This document shows, piece by piece, positions 1 through 5,934 of a stretch of 64,000 nucleotides of DNA (position 1 is the first letter of the stretch; every line of letters starts with the position of its first letter). Below the pieces are notes generated by a model. It ran no database searches. It was given only the letters and a program-made list of their open reading frames with translations, and was not told where the DNA came from. The DNA is from an uncultured Lachnospiraceae bacterium (lineage in GTDB: Bacteria > Bacillota > Clostridia > Lachnospirales > Lachnospiraceae): NCBI GenBank assembly GCA_934317005.1, contig CAKREB010000016.1:1-64000 (forward strand), read 5' to 3'. A program made the translations under genes and the position numbers.

Positions 1-18
1 CCCGAAAATACGGCATTT

Positions 19-90
19 GTTCCCTTAGTTAAATGGATATAACGGGGTCCTCCTAAGACTCTATTGTAGGTTCGATTCCTATAGGGAACG
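19..90 (+). tRNA. tRNA-Arg (anticodon CCU)
   Basis: The 72-nt sequence folds as a standard cloverleaf. The acceptor arms are GTTCCCT (19-25) and AGGGAAC (83-89) with discriminator G90. The D stem is GTTA/TAAC, the anticodon stem is 45-49/57-61 with loop CTCCTAA, so the anticodon is CCT at 52-54, and the T arm contains GGTTCGATTCC. CCA is not encoded. tRNA-Arg(CCU) genes are frequent integration sites for integrative elements, and the next 1.5 kb looks like an element remnant. I did not find a second copy of the tRNA 3' end in the window. Confidence 0.95.
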
Positions 91-145
91 CTCTATTTTA
101 AGCGGTAATGAGAGAAAAATCATTGCCGTTTTTTTGTTGTTTTTC

Positions 146-231
146 TGCTAACAGCAAATCAAAAAATGAGCATTTTTGCTAACAGAAAATGCAAATTGCT
201 AACAGTAAAATTATTGTAGATTTGCTAACAG
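146..231. repeat. Four iteron-like direct repeats TGCTAACAG
   Basis: The nonamer TGCTAACAG occurs exactly at 146-154, 177-185, 197-205 and 223-231, and a degenerate copy (AGCTAACAA) lies at 280-288. Start-to-start spacings are 31, 20 and 26 bp, all on the same strand, in an AT-rich stretch ahead of a parB remnant. Direct repeats of this kind next to partition or replication genes suggest binding sites for a replication or partition regulator of a former mobile element. The binding protein is not identifiable from the window. Confidence 0.6.
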
Positions 232-343
232 GAATGAAAAGCTATAATGCAGCTGGTGTAAAAGGTTGTAAATTCTTGTAGCTAACAAAAGAGTGATGAT
301 TAAAAATATTTCTGCTTGGAAAATATCAAGCCTGAATGAGTAT

Positions 344-387
344 TCCGTTCAGATTAGATTAGGTTCTAATCTGGGCGGATTTTTTTT
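344..387 (+). terminator. Attenuator-like intrinsic terminator ahead of the parB remnant
   Basis: A 15-bp stem (344-358 with 365-379, two G.U pairs, 6-nt loop TTAGGT) is followed by eight T residues (380-387), which is a textbook intrinsic terminator. It ends only 13 bp before the Shine-Dalgarno GGAGG of the parB-like gene. In the original element it was therefore probably a leader terminator or attenuator rather than the end of an upstream gene; there is no recognisable gene between the tRNA and this site. Confidence 0.75.
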
Positions 388-411
388 ATTTCAGGAAGAA
401 GGAGGATGCCT

Positions 412-840
412 ATGGCAGAAAAAGTGGATCAGATGGATCCAGATGAAAAAATCGTTAAAATAGCGATTGAACGGCTAAGAGTATTTGAAAACCATCCGTT
501 TCGAGTGGAAATGGATAGCCAGATGAAAGATCTTCAGGACAGTATCAAGAAATACGGAATAACAACTCCGGTAATCGTGAGACCACGAAAGGAAGGATAC
601 TACGAAATCATATCAGGGCATAGAAGAATATTTGCTGCGGAAAAACTGGGATATAGAAAAGTACCTACGATAATCCGCTATATGACAGATGATCAGGCAG
701 TTATCGCAATGGTAGATTCAAACTTGCAAAGGGAGAGAATCCAGCCGAGTGAAAAAGCATTTGCCTATCAGAGGGAAGCTTTGAAGGCGCACATACAAGC
801 TACTATGACCTTTTCAGAGTTGAAAACGGAAAGATTATAG
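412..840 (+). pseudogene. Truncated ParB/Spo0J-family N-terminal domain
   Basis: The reading frame encodes the ParB N-terminal nuclease-like fold: an I-x-x-L-x-x-F-x-x-H-P-F start, the SGHRR motif about 70 residues in, and a typical DNxQRE-like segment ending in SEKAFAY. ParB proteins of integrative elements are usually around 300 residues with a helix-turn-helix after this point. Here homology stops near base 785 and the frame runs into the tail of a different gene (see 786-908). ATG at 412 is preferred over 406 because 406 overlaps the ribosome binding site GGAGG (401-405). It is probably a non-functional scar of a mobile element. Confidence 0.75.
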
Positions 841-908
841 AGCATTGGGATGTAATGGAAACAATAGCGGACGAGTCTACATGGCAGAATCAGAATGGAA
901 AATTCTAA
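786..908 (+). pseudogene. C-terminal remnant of a SnoaL-like (NTF2-fold) protein
   Basis: In a frame different from parB, codons starting at 786 and ending with TAA at 906-908 read as the characteristic tail of SnoaL-like/NTF2-family proteins: DLFRVENGKIIEHWDV followed by a short tail ending NGKF. No start codon or N-terminal part is present. The fragment is joined directly to the truncated parB, so a deletion or insertion junction lies close to base 785. The identification rests on the FRVENGKIxEHWD signature of that family. Confidence 0.65.
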
Positions 909-943
909 CATTTGATTTCCCAATATAATCATTTAGAAGATGC

Positions 944-984
944 AGCTGTCTCTTTAACGATTGAAAAATCGTGAAGCGGCAGCT
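944..984 (-). terminator. Hairpin downstream of the toxin-antitoxin pair
   Basis: Arms 944-962 and 967-984 form an imperfect stem of about 17 bp with a short AT loop, located right after the antitoxin stop codon (993) on the minus strand. There is no long U tract on the minus-strand side, so termination is plausible but not certain. Confidence 0.4.
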
Positions 985-992
985 TCAAAGAA

Positions 993-1280
993 TTACATTG
1001 TTGATTTAGTTGGAGTGACAGTAAGCTGTAGACCAAGATGTCTGAATATGTTAAGCAAAGTATCAAGACTAGGAACAGTCTTACAAGATTCTATACGTGC
1101 AACAGATGATTGTGCAATACCACACATAGCAGCAAGTTCTCTCTGACTAAGACCGAGAGAAGTGCGCTGTTCAACCATTGCACTAACGATAGCAGAGATA
1201 TTTTCTACTTCATCCATATCTTTTCCGATTTCAGGATCAACAGATTTAACATGTTTTTTGTAATCATTCCAAGTTCTCAT
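993..1280 (-). CDS. HigA-type XRE-family antitoxin
   Basis: The 95-residue protein carries a helix-turn-helix of the XRE/Cro family: GLSQRELAAMCGIAQSSV followed by ARIESCKTVPSLDTLL, the usual HTH core with conserved hydrophobic spacing. An N-terminal RTWNDYKKH segment is typical of HigA antitoxins partnered with Gp49-like HigB toxins. It follows and overlaps the toxin gene, the HigB-HigA order. ATG at 1280 sits 10 nt after GGAGG; the TTG at 1286 is only 4 nt away and less likely. It probably binds and neutralises the toxin and represses the promoter, but that promoter has been lost with the toxin 5' end. Confidence 0.8.
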   Translation of the reverse strand: MRTWNDYKKHVKSVDPEIGKDMDEVENISAIVSAMVEQRTSLGLSQRELAAMCGIAQSSVARIESCKTVPSLDTLLNIFRHLGLQLTVTPTKSTM

Positions 1281-1282
1281 AA

Positions 1283-1570
1283 TCAATCAGCCTCCTTTCG
1301 GCGTAGGTAATCATAACGCTCTGCTTTAGCTCTTTCGATTTCTCGTTTTGGTGTTTTTTGTGTTTTCTTGCGAAACTGGTGCAGAAGCACAAAAGTATCA
1401 TCTTTGAAATAGAAATATAAAACTCGGTTATTACCAGGACGTAATTCCCAAATGTCACCATCTAGATATTTGGTTATATTTTCATTTAGTCTGGTGCCAT
1501 TGTCTTCGAGCAGCTGAATATATAAACAATCATATAAGAGCAGAACACGCAAAGCGATTCTTATTGACAT
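1283..1570 (-). pseudogene. 5'-truncated HigB/Gp49-type RelE-superfamily toxin
   Basis: The C-terminal two thirds match Gp49-like HigB toxins: YIQLLEDNGTRLNE, then IWELRPGNNRVLYFYFKDD and FRKKTQKTPKREIERA, the conserved basic ribonuclease-type motifs. Normal family members start with about 25 more residues of a MxxIxFYED type. Here recognisable sequence begins at about base 1570, right next to a short motif that also occurs at 46252-46278 (see findings), and no ribosome binding site precedes any start. The toxin is likely inactive or not translated. Confidence 0.7.
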
Positions 1571-1602
1571 ACCACTACTATATGAGCAATTTCCTATCAC
1601 CT

Positions 1603-1660
1603 AAAAAGAGAGATGGACTGTGTGGGCACCTCATCACCCTCACAGTCCATCTCTCTTTTT
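1603..1660. terminator. Perfect 20-bp hairpin, terminator of the carboxypeptidase gene
   Basis: Perfectly complementary 20-nt arms at 1603-1622 and 1641-1660 enclose an 18-nt loop. On the minus strand the hairpin begins 15 bp after the stop codon of the gene at 1676-3382, and the 3' arm ends in T residues; the plus strand also ends in TTTTT. It can serve as a bidirectional terminator separating the mobile-element scar from the resident chromosome. Confidence 0.8.
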
Positions 1661-1675
1661 CCCACTATATTTTAA

Positions 1676-3382
1676 TCAAAAGTCAAAGAAATTCTTTCCA
1701 AAACTTTCTTTTGTTTTCTTATGATTCCTGTGATAACGAACTCCCTTGCTCTTCTTTTGTCTTTCGCTGCCACCGGATGGCGCCTTGCTTGCATAGTGTT
1801 TGCTCATGTTTCGTCGTGTCTTACGTCCTGCTTTTCTCTCACTGGAACGTTCTCTGCGCACCCTTCGCATATGCTGACGCTTACCGCGCTTACTACGATA
1901 ACCACCGCGGATACGCTTGCGTCTTCTGCCAAACTTTGGTAGTTCCACATGTCGCAGCACATATACTAAAACAACAATTACAATAGCTGCCAAAATAATC
2001 AAAAGTCCGATCTGCACTACTTTCATGCTAAAAAATCCTACTATTGCATTTTTTATCGTACTCAAAATATGCGTCTTCTCCTTATCCTTCTTCTCAGAAT
2101 CACGTAATGCCTGAATTTCCTTATCCACAAGTACCCTTGATGCCGCATCCAAATGCTTCTCTGCGGTATCCTTTGTCTTAGTGTAAATAATGTCTGTCGC
2201 TCCGACAGTCCTGCCACCATAGGTGTAAGTAACATGTCCTATGATATTATCTCCCTCCTGCAGCTTTACTTTCTTATCATATGTGATTTTCTGCTTTGCC
2301 TCGGAAAGTGCCACTCCCTTTGGCAGCACAACCGATGATTCCCCTGCAAGATGGATAGGAGATTCATCCGAGTCAAAATAACTGTCATAGTTATTGAACA
2401 GATCCTTATTGATATCACTCTTTTTCTCATCTACCGTATACTTTTTATATCGCTCAAAGCCAAAGTTTAACAGCTTTGTAGAATCTGTGTATTCATTTGG
2501 TTCTCCCTGCTTTGGCCCATTCGCCTTCATGATCACACAGACAAGCTCCATGCCATCCTTTTCCGCATATGTTACCAGTGTATTGCGAGCAATATTGGTA
2601 TAACCGGTCTTTCCACCAATACAGTATTTATACTCATACTCCGGATTTTTATAGCCATTGATCATCTGATGATGATTTCTCCAATATCTTACTTCCTTAT
2701 GTGTATTGGTCTTTGGCATGATGTAGCTTTTTGCTGCTGTTACTTTACGAAATGTCTGATTTTTCATCGCCTCACGCGCGATTACTGCCATATCATATGC
2801 TGTCGTATAATGTTTCGGGTCCGGTAGTCCGTTTGGATTGTTAAAATGTGTATCCTTTAGTCCAAGCTCTTTGACACGCGCATTCATCTTATCGACAAAC
2901 TGCGAAACCGTTCCGGAAACGTGTTCTGCGGCTGCCAGACAAACCTCATTGGCTGACTCCAGCATAATGGCATATAAACACTGCTCAACGGTAAGCTTTT
3001 CTCCCGGATCAGAAGATACTGTAGAATCTCCGGCGGAAATTCCGTATGCCGCCGCCCTCGAAACAGTTACCACCTCCCTGTTTGAACTGTTTTCTGCGGT
3101 CAACATTGCTGTCAAAATCTTTGTAATACTCGCAGGATAATGTTTCTTGTGTATATTTTTCTTATAAAGAATCTGTCCTGTGGAAAGCTCCATCACAATT
3201 GCAGAATCACTGGACAGTGAACTTGCTTTCGGACCGGACGGCCACTTTACCGTATTTGTTGCATCCTTCTTTTGAGCTATTCTATTTCCACTTGTTGCAG
3301 CAACCTGTACACTGCCTCCTGCAACACTTGTCAGCAATAAAACTCCTGCCAGTATCGCCACTAATATTCTTTTTCGTTTCAT
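1676..3382 (-). CDS. Serine-type D-Ala-D-Ala carboxypeptidase with a basic C-terminal tail
   Basis: This is a penicillin-binding protein of the DacF/PBP5 class that trims the terminal D-Ala of peptidoglycan stem peptides outside the membrane. A signal peptide (about 1-29) is followed by the catalytic motifs SITK (Ser85-Lys88), SAN, and KTG (in GGKTGYT). Unlike the usual family (about 400 residues with an amphipathic C-terminal helix), this 568-residue protein ends with a transmembrane helix and then roughly 85 residues rich in Arg and Lys, ending NFFDF. Start ATG 3382 is chosen because ATGAGGA supplies the ribosome binding site; ATG 3394 overlaps it. Expression starts from a promoter at 3607-3636 and passes a duplicated structured leader. 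Confidence 0.88.
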   Translation of the reverse strand: MKRKRILVAILAGVLLLTSVAGGSVQVAATSGNRIAQKKDATNTVKWPSGPKASSLSSDSAIVMELSTGQILYKKNIHKKHYPASITKILTAMLTAENSSNREVVTVSRAAAYGISAGDSTVSSDPGEKLTVEQCLYAIMLESANEVCLAAAEHVSGTVSQFVDKMNARVKELGLKDTHFNNPNGLPDPKHYTTAYDMAVIAREAMKNQTFRKVTAAKSYIMPKTNTHKEVRYWRNHHQMINGYKNPEYEYKYCIGGKTGYTNIARNTLVTYAEKDGMELVCVIMKANGPKQGEPNEYTDSTKLLNFGFERYKKYTVDEKKSDINKDLFNNYDSYFDSDESPIHLAGESSVVLPKGVALSEAKQKITYDKKVKLQEGDNIIGHVTYTYGGRTVGATDIIYTKTKDTAEKHLDAASRVLVDKEIQALRDSEKKDKEKTHILSTIKNAIVGFFSMKVVQIGLLIILAAIVIVVLVYVLRHVELPKFGRRRKRIRGGYRSKRGKRQHMRRVRRERSSERKAGRKTRRNMSKHYASKAPSGGSERQKKSKGVRYHRNHKKTKESFGKNFFDF

Positions 3383-3398
3383 TGTAATCCTCATTTCT

Positions 3399-3600
3399 GT
3401 CCTGCAAGCAGGACATTTGCTCGTTATCCAGTGCTGAAAAGTAAATGTCTGCTTTATAGCTGCTTCCTTTTCTTAGCACTGTTTCTTATACTCACAAATT
3501 CGTGCTTTCGCACTTTTTGTCCTGCAAGCAGGACATTTGCTCGTTATCCAGTGCTGAAAAGTAAATGTCTGCTTCGCAGCCGCTTCCTTTTCTTAGCACT
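3399..3600 (-). repeat. Tandem duplicated structured leader (2 x 82 bp, 120-bp period)
   Basis: Two nearly identical 82-bp units (3399-3480 and 3519-3600) are separated by a 38-bp spacer holding the small GTGCGAAAGCAC hairpin. On the minus strand each unit contains a long stem (AGTGCT...AGCACT extended by GAAAAG/CTTTTC) whose loop contains GCAGACATTT, followed by AAATGTCCTGC and GCAGGACA. The segment AAATGTCCTGC can pair with the loop or with the adjacent GCAGGACA, which touches the ribosome binding site in the proximal unit. The predicted start of transcription lies right at the distal unit, so both copies are in the 5' UTR. Confidence 0.7.
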
Positions 3601-3606
3601 GGATAC

Positions 3607-3636
3607 AGTATAGCATACCCTATGAAAACTCGTAAA
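3607..3636 (-). promoter_or_regulatory. Sigma-A-type promoter of the carboxypeptidase gene
   Basis: On the minus strand TTTACG (-35, 3636-3631) and TATACT (-10, 3612-3607) are separated by 18 bp, with an extended TGC just before the -10 box. Transcription would begin near 3600, giving a leader of about 220 nt that includes both tandem units. Confidence 0.6.
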
Positions 3637-3714
3637 GAACCTTTCTTTGTACCAGCGATAATTTTGTCCGAATTTGTTCTTGCCAACCAGATTTTAAAAA
3701 TGTATTTAAGTTTT

Positions 3715-3762
3715 TTGACAAAATCAAATATATCTGCTATGATAATAGCAGAACATTTGTTC
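3715..3762 (+). promoter_or_regulatory. Promoter with LexA/DinR box for the Y-family polymerase
   Basis: TTGACA (3715-3720) and TATGAT (3738-3743) are spaced by 17 bp. GAACATTTGTTC (3751-3762) fits the Gram-positive LexA consensus GAAC-N4-GTTC and covers the expected transcription start. Binding of LexA there would block the promoter, so the downstream polymerase is very likely part of the SOS regulon. The first gene starts about 95 bp further on. Confidence 0.8.
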
Positions 3763-3855
3763 TATGTAGAGAAAAATTTTGCACCGGAAGGGAAAGTCTA
3801 ACTGGCAGTTAGATAGCTTAATCCCTGCAACTTATATATCAGGAGGAGGCATCTC

Positions 3856-5118
3856 ATGCCACAAACGATCATTTACCATATTGATGTCAACTCAGCATTT
3901 TTATCATGGCAGGCATGCCATACCCTTTCAACAGATGCCAACGCAGTAGATATCCGCACGATCCCTGCCGTGATAGGTGGCAGCGAGGCCAAACGCCACG
4001 GTATTGTTCTCGCTAAGTCGATTCCTGCTAAAGCATTTCACATACAGACCGGAGAACCTCTTGCAAGTGCCCGTAAGAAGTGTCCGAACCTGACTATAGT
4101 ACCACCGGATTTTCCTGTATATGTAGAGTATTCCAAAGCCTTTATCGCTTTATTAAAAAGGCATTCTCCATCTATCGAGCAGTATAGTATCGATGAAGCC
4201 TTTTGCGATATGACAGGGATGGAGATACTGCATGGCGATCCTGTTGCTTATGCCCATAAGCTTAGGGAAGAGATTAAGTCAGAACTCGGTTTTACTGTCA
4301 ATATCGGTGTTTCCGTCAACAAGCTGTTGGCGAAGATGGCATCCGACTTTGCGAAACCGGATAAGGTACACACGCTCTTTCCCGATGAAGTCCCACAAAA
4401 ACTTTGGCCACTCCCTGTAGAAGATCTCTTTTATGTAGGCAGATCCACCAGCAGGAAGTTATATACCCTCGGTATCAAAACCATCGGAGAACTGGCAAAT
4501 AGCGATCCTGCCCTTATCCGGTCGCATTTCAAAAAGCATGGCGAAGTCATCTGGAACTACGCAAATGGTATTGACACAGATCTGATCGCAGACCATGCAG
4601 AACCCCTAAAGGGTTATGGAAACTCTATTACAACACACTTTGATGTCACTGACCGTGACACAGCGCTCAAAATTATTTTATCGCTCTGCGAAACAATTGG
4701 TGCAAGAATCCGTTCGGACAATGTATATATCAGTGTTGTATCCGTGTCACTTGTCGATTTTGAGTTTCATCATGTTTCACGACAGATGACACTTTCTTCT
4801 TCTACAAATGTTACGGAAGAAATATACGATGCCGCTATTTCACTTTTTGACCATGCATGGAACAAATCTCCTCTGCGTCTTCTCGGTGTCAGCACCAGCC
4901 ATGCCACACCGGAAAAGTATGAACAGTACAATTTATTTGACATGGACAAATACGAGAAGCTTTCCAAGCTAAATACCGCTATCGATTCCATCCGCAATCG
5001 TTATGGGGAAGATTCCATAAAGCGCGCCTGTTTTGTCAACTCTGAAACAAAGCATATGACCGGAGGACTTCACAAGGCAAAAAGGAACAGGGAACGGATG
5101 GAAAAAAAGAAATCGTAA
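3856..5118 (+). CDS. dinB: Y-family DNA polymerase (DinB/Pol IV-like), SOS-controlled
   Basis: This translesion polymerase inserts nucleotides opposite damaged bases. The catalytic carboxylates are in YHIDVNSAF (Asp10) and YSIDEAF (about residues 110-117). The helix-hairpin-helix region follows (FYVGRSTSRKLYTLGIKTI), then the little-finger domain up to residue 420. Its length fits Clostridial relatives of DinB. The start follows AGGAGGAGG at ideal spacing. It is the first gene after the LexA-boxed promoter. The subgroup (Pol IV versus a UmuC-like Clostridial form) is not certain from sequence reading alone. Confidence 0.88.
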   Translation: MPQTIIYHIDVNSAFLSWQACHTLSTDANAVDIRTIPAVIGGSEAKRHGIVLAKSIPAKAFHIQTGEPLASARKKCPNLTIVPPDFPVYVEYSKAFIALLKRHSPSIEQYSIDEAFCDMTGMEILHGDPVAYAHKLREEIKSELGFTVNIGVSVNKLLAKMASDFAKPDKVHTLFPDEVPQKLWPLPVEDLFYVGRSTSRKLYTLGIKTIGELANSDPALIRSHFKKHGEVIWNYANGIDTDLIADHAEPLKGYGNSITTHFDVTDRDTALKIILSLCETIGARIRSDNVYISVVSVSLVDFEFHHVSRQMTLSSSTNVTEEIYDAAISLFDHAWNKSPLRLLGVSTSHATPEKYEQYNLFDMDKYEKLSKLNTAIDSIRNRYGEDSIKRACFVNSETKHMTGGLHKAKRNRERMEKKKS

Positions 5119-5166
5119 CGCATACCTACTTTATTTACTCACTTTAATATAGAAACGAGGAAACTT

Positions 5167-5757
5167 ATGAGCCTTTCTACAGAAAACTTTTTATTGAAAA
5201 AGAAGCACATTGCCTTACGCATTACAATGTATATCATTGCTATCATATGTAGTCTTTTATTGCTTGTCTTCATTTTATATAGTAGTAAAAGCACAGAAAA
5301 TAGATTTATACTCTCTTCCATTGCTGTATGGCTGCTATTCGTTTTATTCTGTATCTATAAAATACATCGGCTGCGTCATGACAAAGGAATCTTTCGAAAA
5401 GGTACACTCTGTGTCAGCGAATTAGATGATATGGACGGCTTCGCTTTCGAAGAACTCGCCTGCGATATTCTTCTTGCCAATGGATTTGACCTTGCAGAAA
5501 ACACTCCTGCCAGCGGTGATTTCGGTGTTGATATCCTTGCACAAAAGGACGGAATGACGTATGCTATACAGTGTAAACGCTACACGGAACCGGTAAGTTT
5601 AGAAGCAGTCCAGCAGGTCTATGCCGGAAGAGCTTACTACGAATGTCATGTAGCTGTTGTTATGACGAACCAGACTTTTACCCAAAACGCTCAAAAGCTT
5701 GCAGACAAGCTCGGAGTTGTACTATGGGATCGTGATACATTACGAAATTTATTATAA
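5167..5757 (+). CDS. Membrane-anchored Mrr-like restriction endonuclease-fold protein
   Basis: The first 65 or so residues form two hydrophobic segments (IALRITMYIIAIICSLLLLV and a second around FILSSIAVWLLFVLFC). The C-terminal domain is a PD-(D/E)xK nuclease of the Mrr_cat type: FEELACDILLANGFD, SGDFGVDILA (metal-binding Asp), QCKRY (the E/QxK element) and a VVMTNQTFT strand. Such short proteins are usually annotated as restriction endonuclease-like; the DNA target is unknown. It lies 48 bp behind the polymerase on the same strand with its own ribosome binding site GAAACGAGG, so it may share the SOS transcript. Confidence 0.82.
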   Translation: MSLSTENFLLKKKHIALRITMYIIAIICSLLLLVFILYSSKSTENRFILSSIAVWLLFVLFCIYKIHRLRHDKGIFRKGTLCVSELDDMDGFAFEELACDILLANGFDLAENTPASGDFGVDILAQKDGMTYAIQCKRYTEPVSLEAVQQVYAGRAYYECHVAVVMTNQTFTQNAQKLADKLGVVLWDRDTLRNLL

Positions 5758-5837
5758 AGATGATGTCAGGTTCAAAAAAGCCCTATTTGCCCCCGACATT
5801 ATCTTATAAATAAAAAACATCTGTAGAACATAGGACA

Positions 5838-5930
5838 GTGTGAAAAATGATACTTTTCACACACGGGCTTTGTGTCTGTGCGCACTTGACACAAACCCGT
5901 TATGCACATAAATGTGCGCGGAAACGAGGA
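5838..5930 (+). promoter_or_regulatory. Pseudoknotted leader element, copy A
   Basis: Hairpin 1 is a perfect 9-bp stem (5838-5846/5854-5862). Hairpin 2 pairs CGGG and TTTGTGTC (5864-5876, one bulged C) with GACACAAA and CCCG (5888-5899). Its loop contains GCGCAC (5880-5885), which is complementary to GTGCGC (5914-5919). The latter is followed directly by the ribosome binding site GAAACGAGGA (5921-5930). Forming the pseudoknot would place structure right against the Shine-Dalgarno of the helicase gene, which suggests translational control. Three further copies with the same plan occur in the window. Confidence 0.6.
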
Positions 5931-5934
5931 TACT

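Noticed and set aside
146..288. Iteron array considered as a CRISPR array
   Set aside because: Repeats are only 9 bp, spacings uneven (20-31 bp) and no cas genes are present.
3431..3686. Short ORFs within the tandem leader units (both strands)
   Set aside because: They are products of the repeat itself, lack ribosome binding sites and overlap the predicted promoter and 5' UTR of the carboxypeptidase gene.
5754..5807. Imperfect hairpin after the Mrr-like gene as terminator
   Set aside because: A 13-bp stem with one bulge can form, but the loop is long and no T tract follows on the plus strand; support is too weak for a terminator call.
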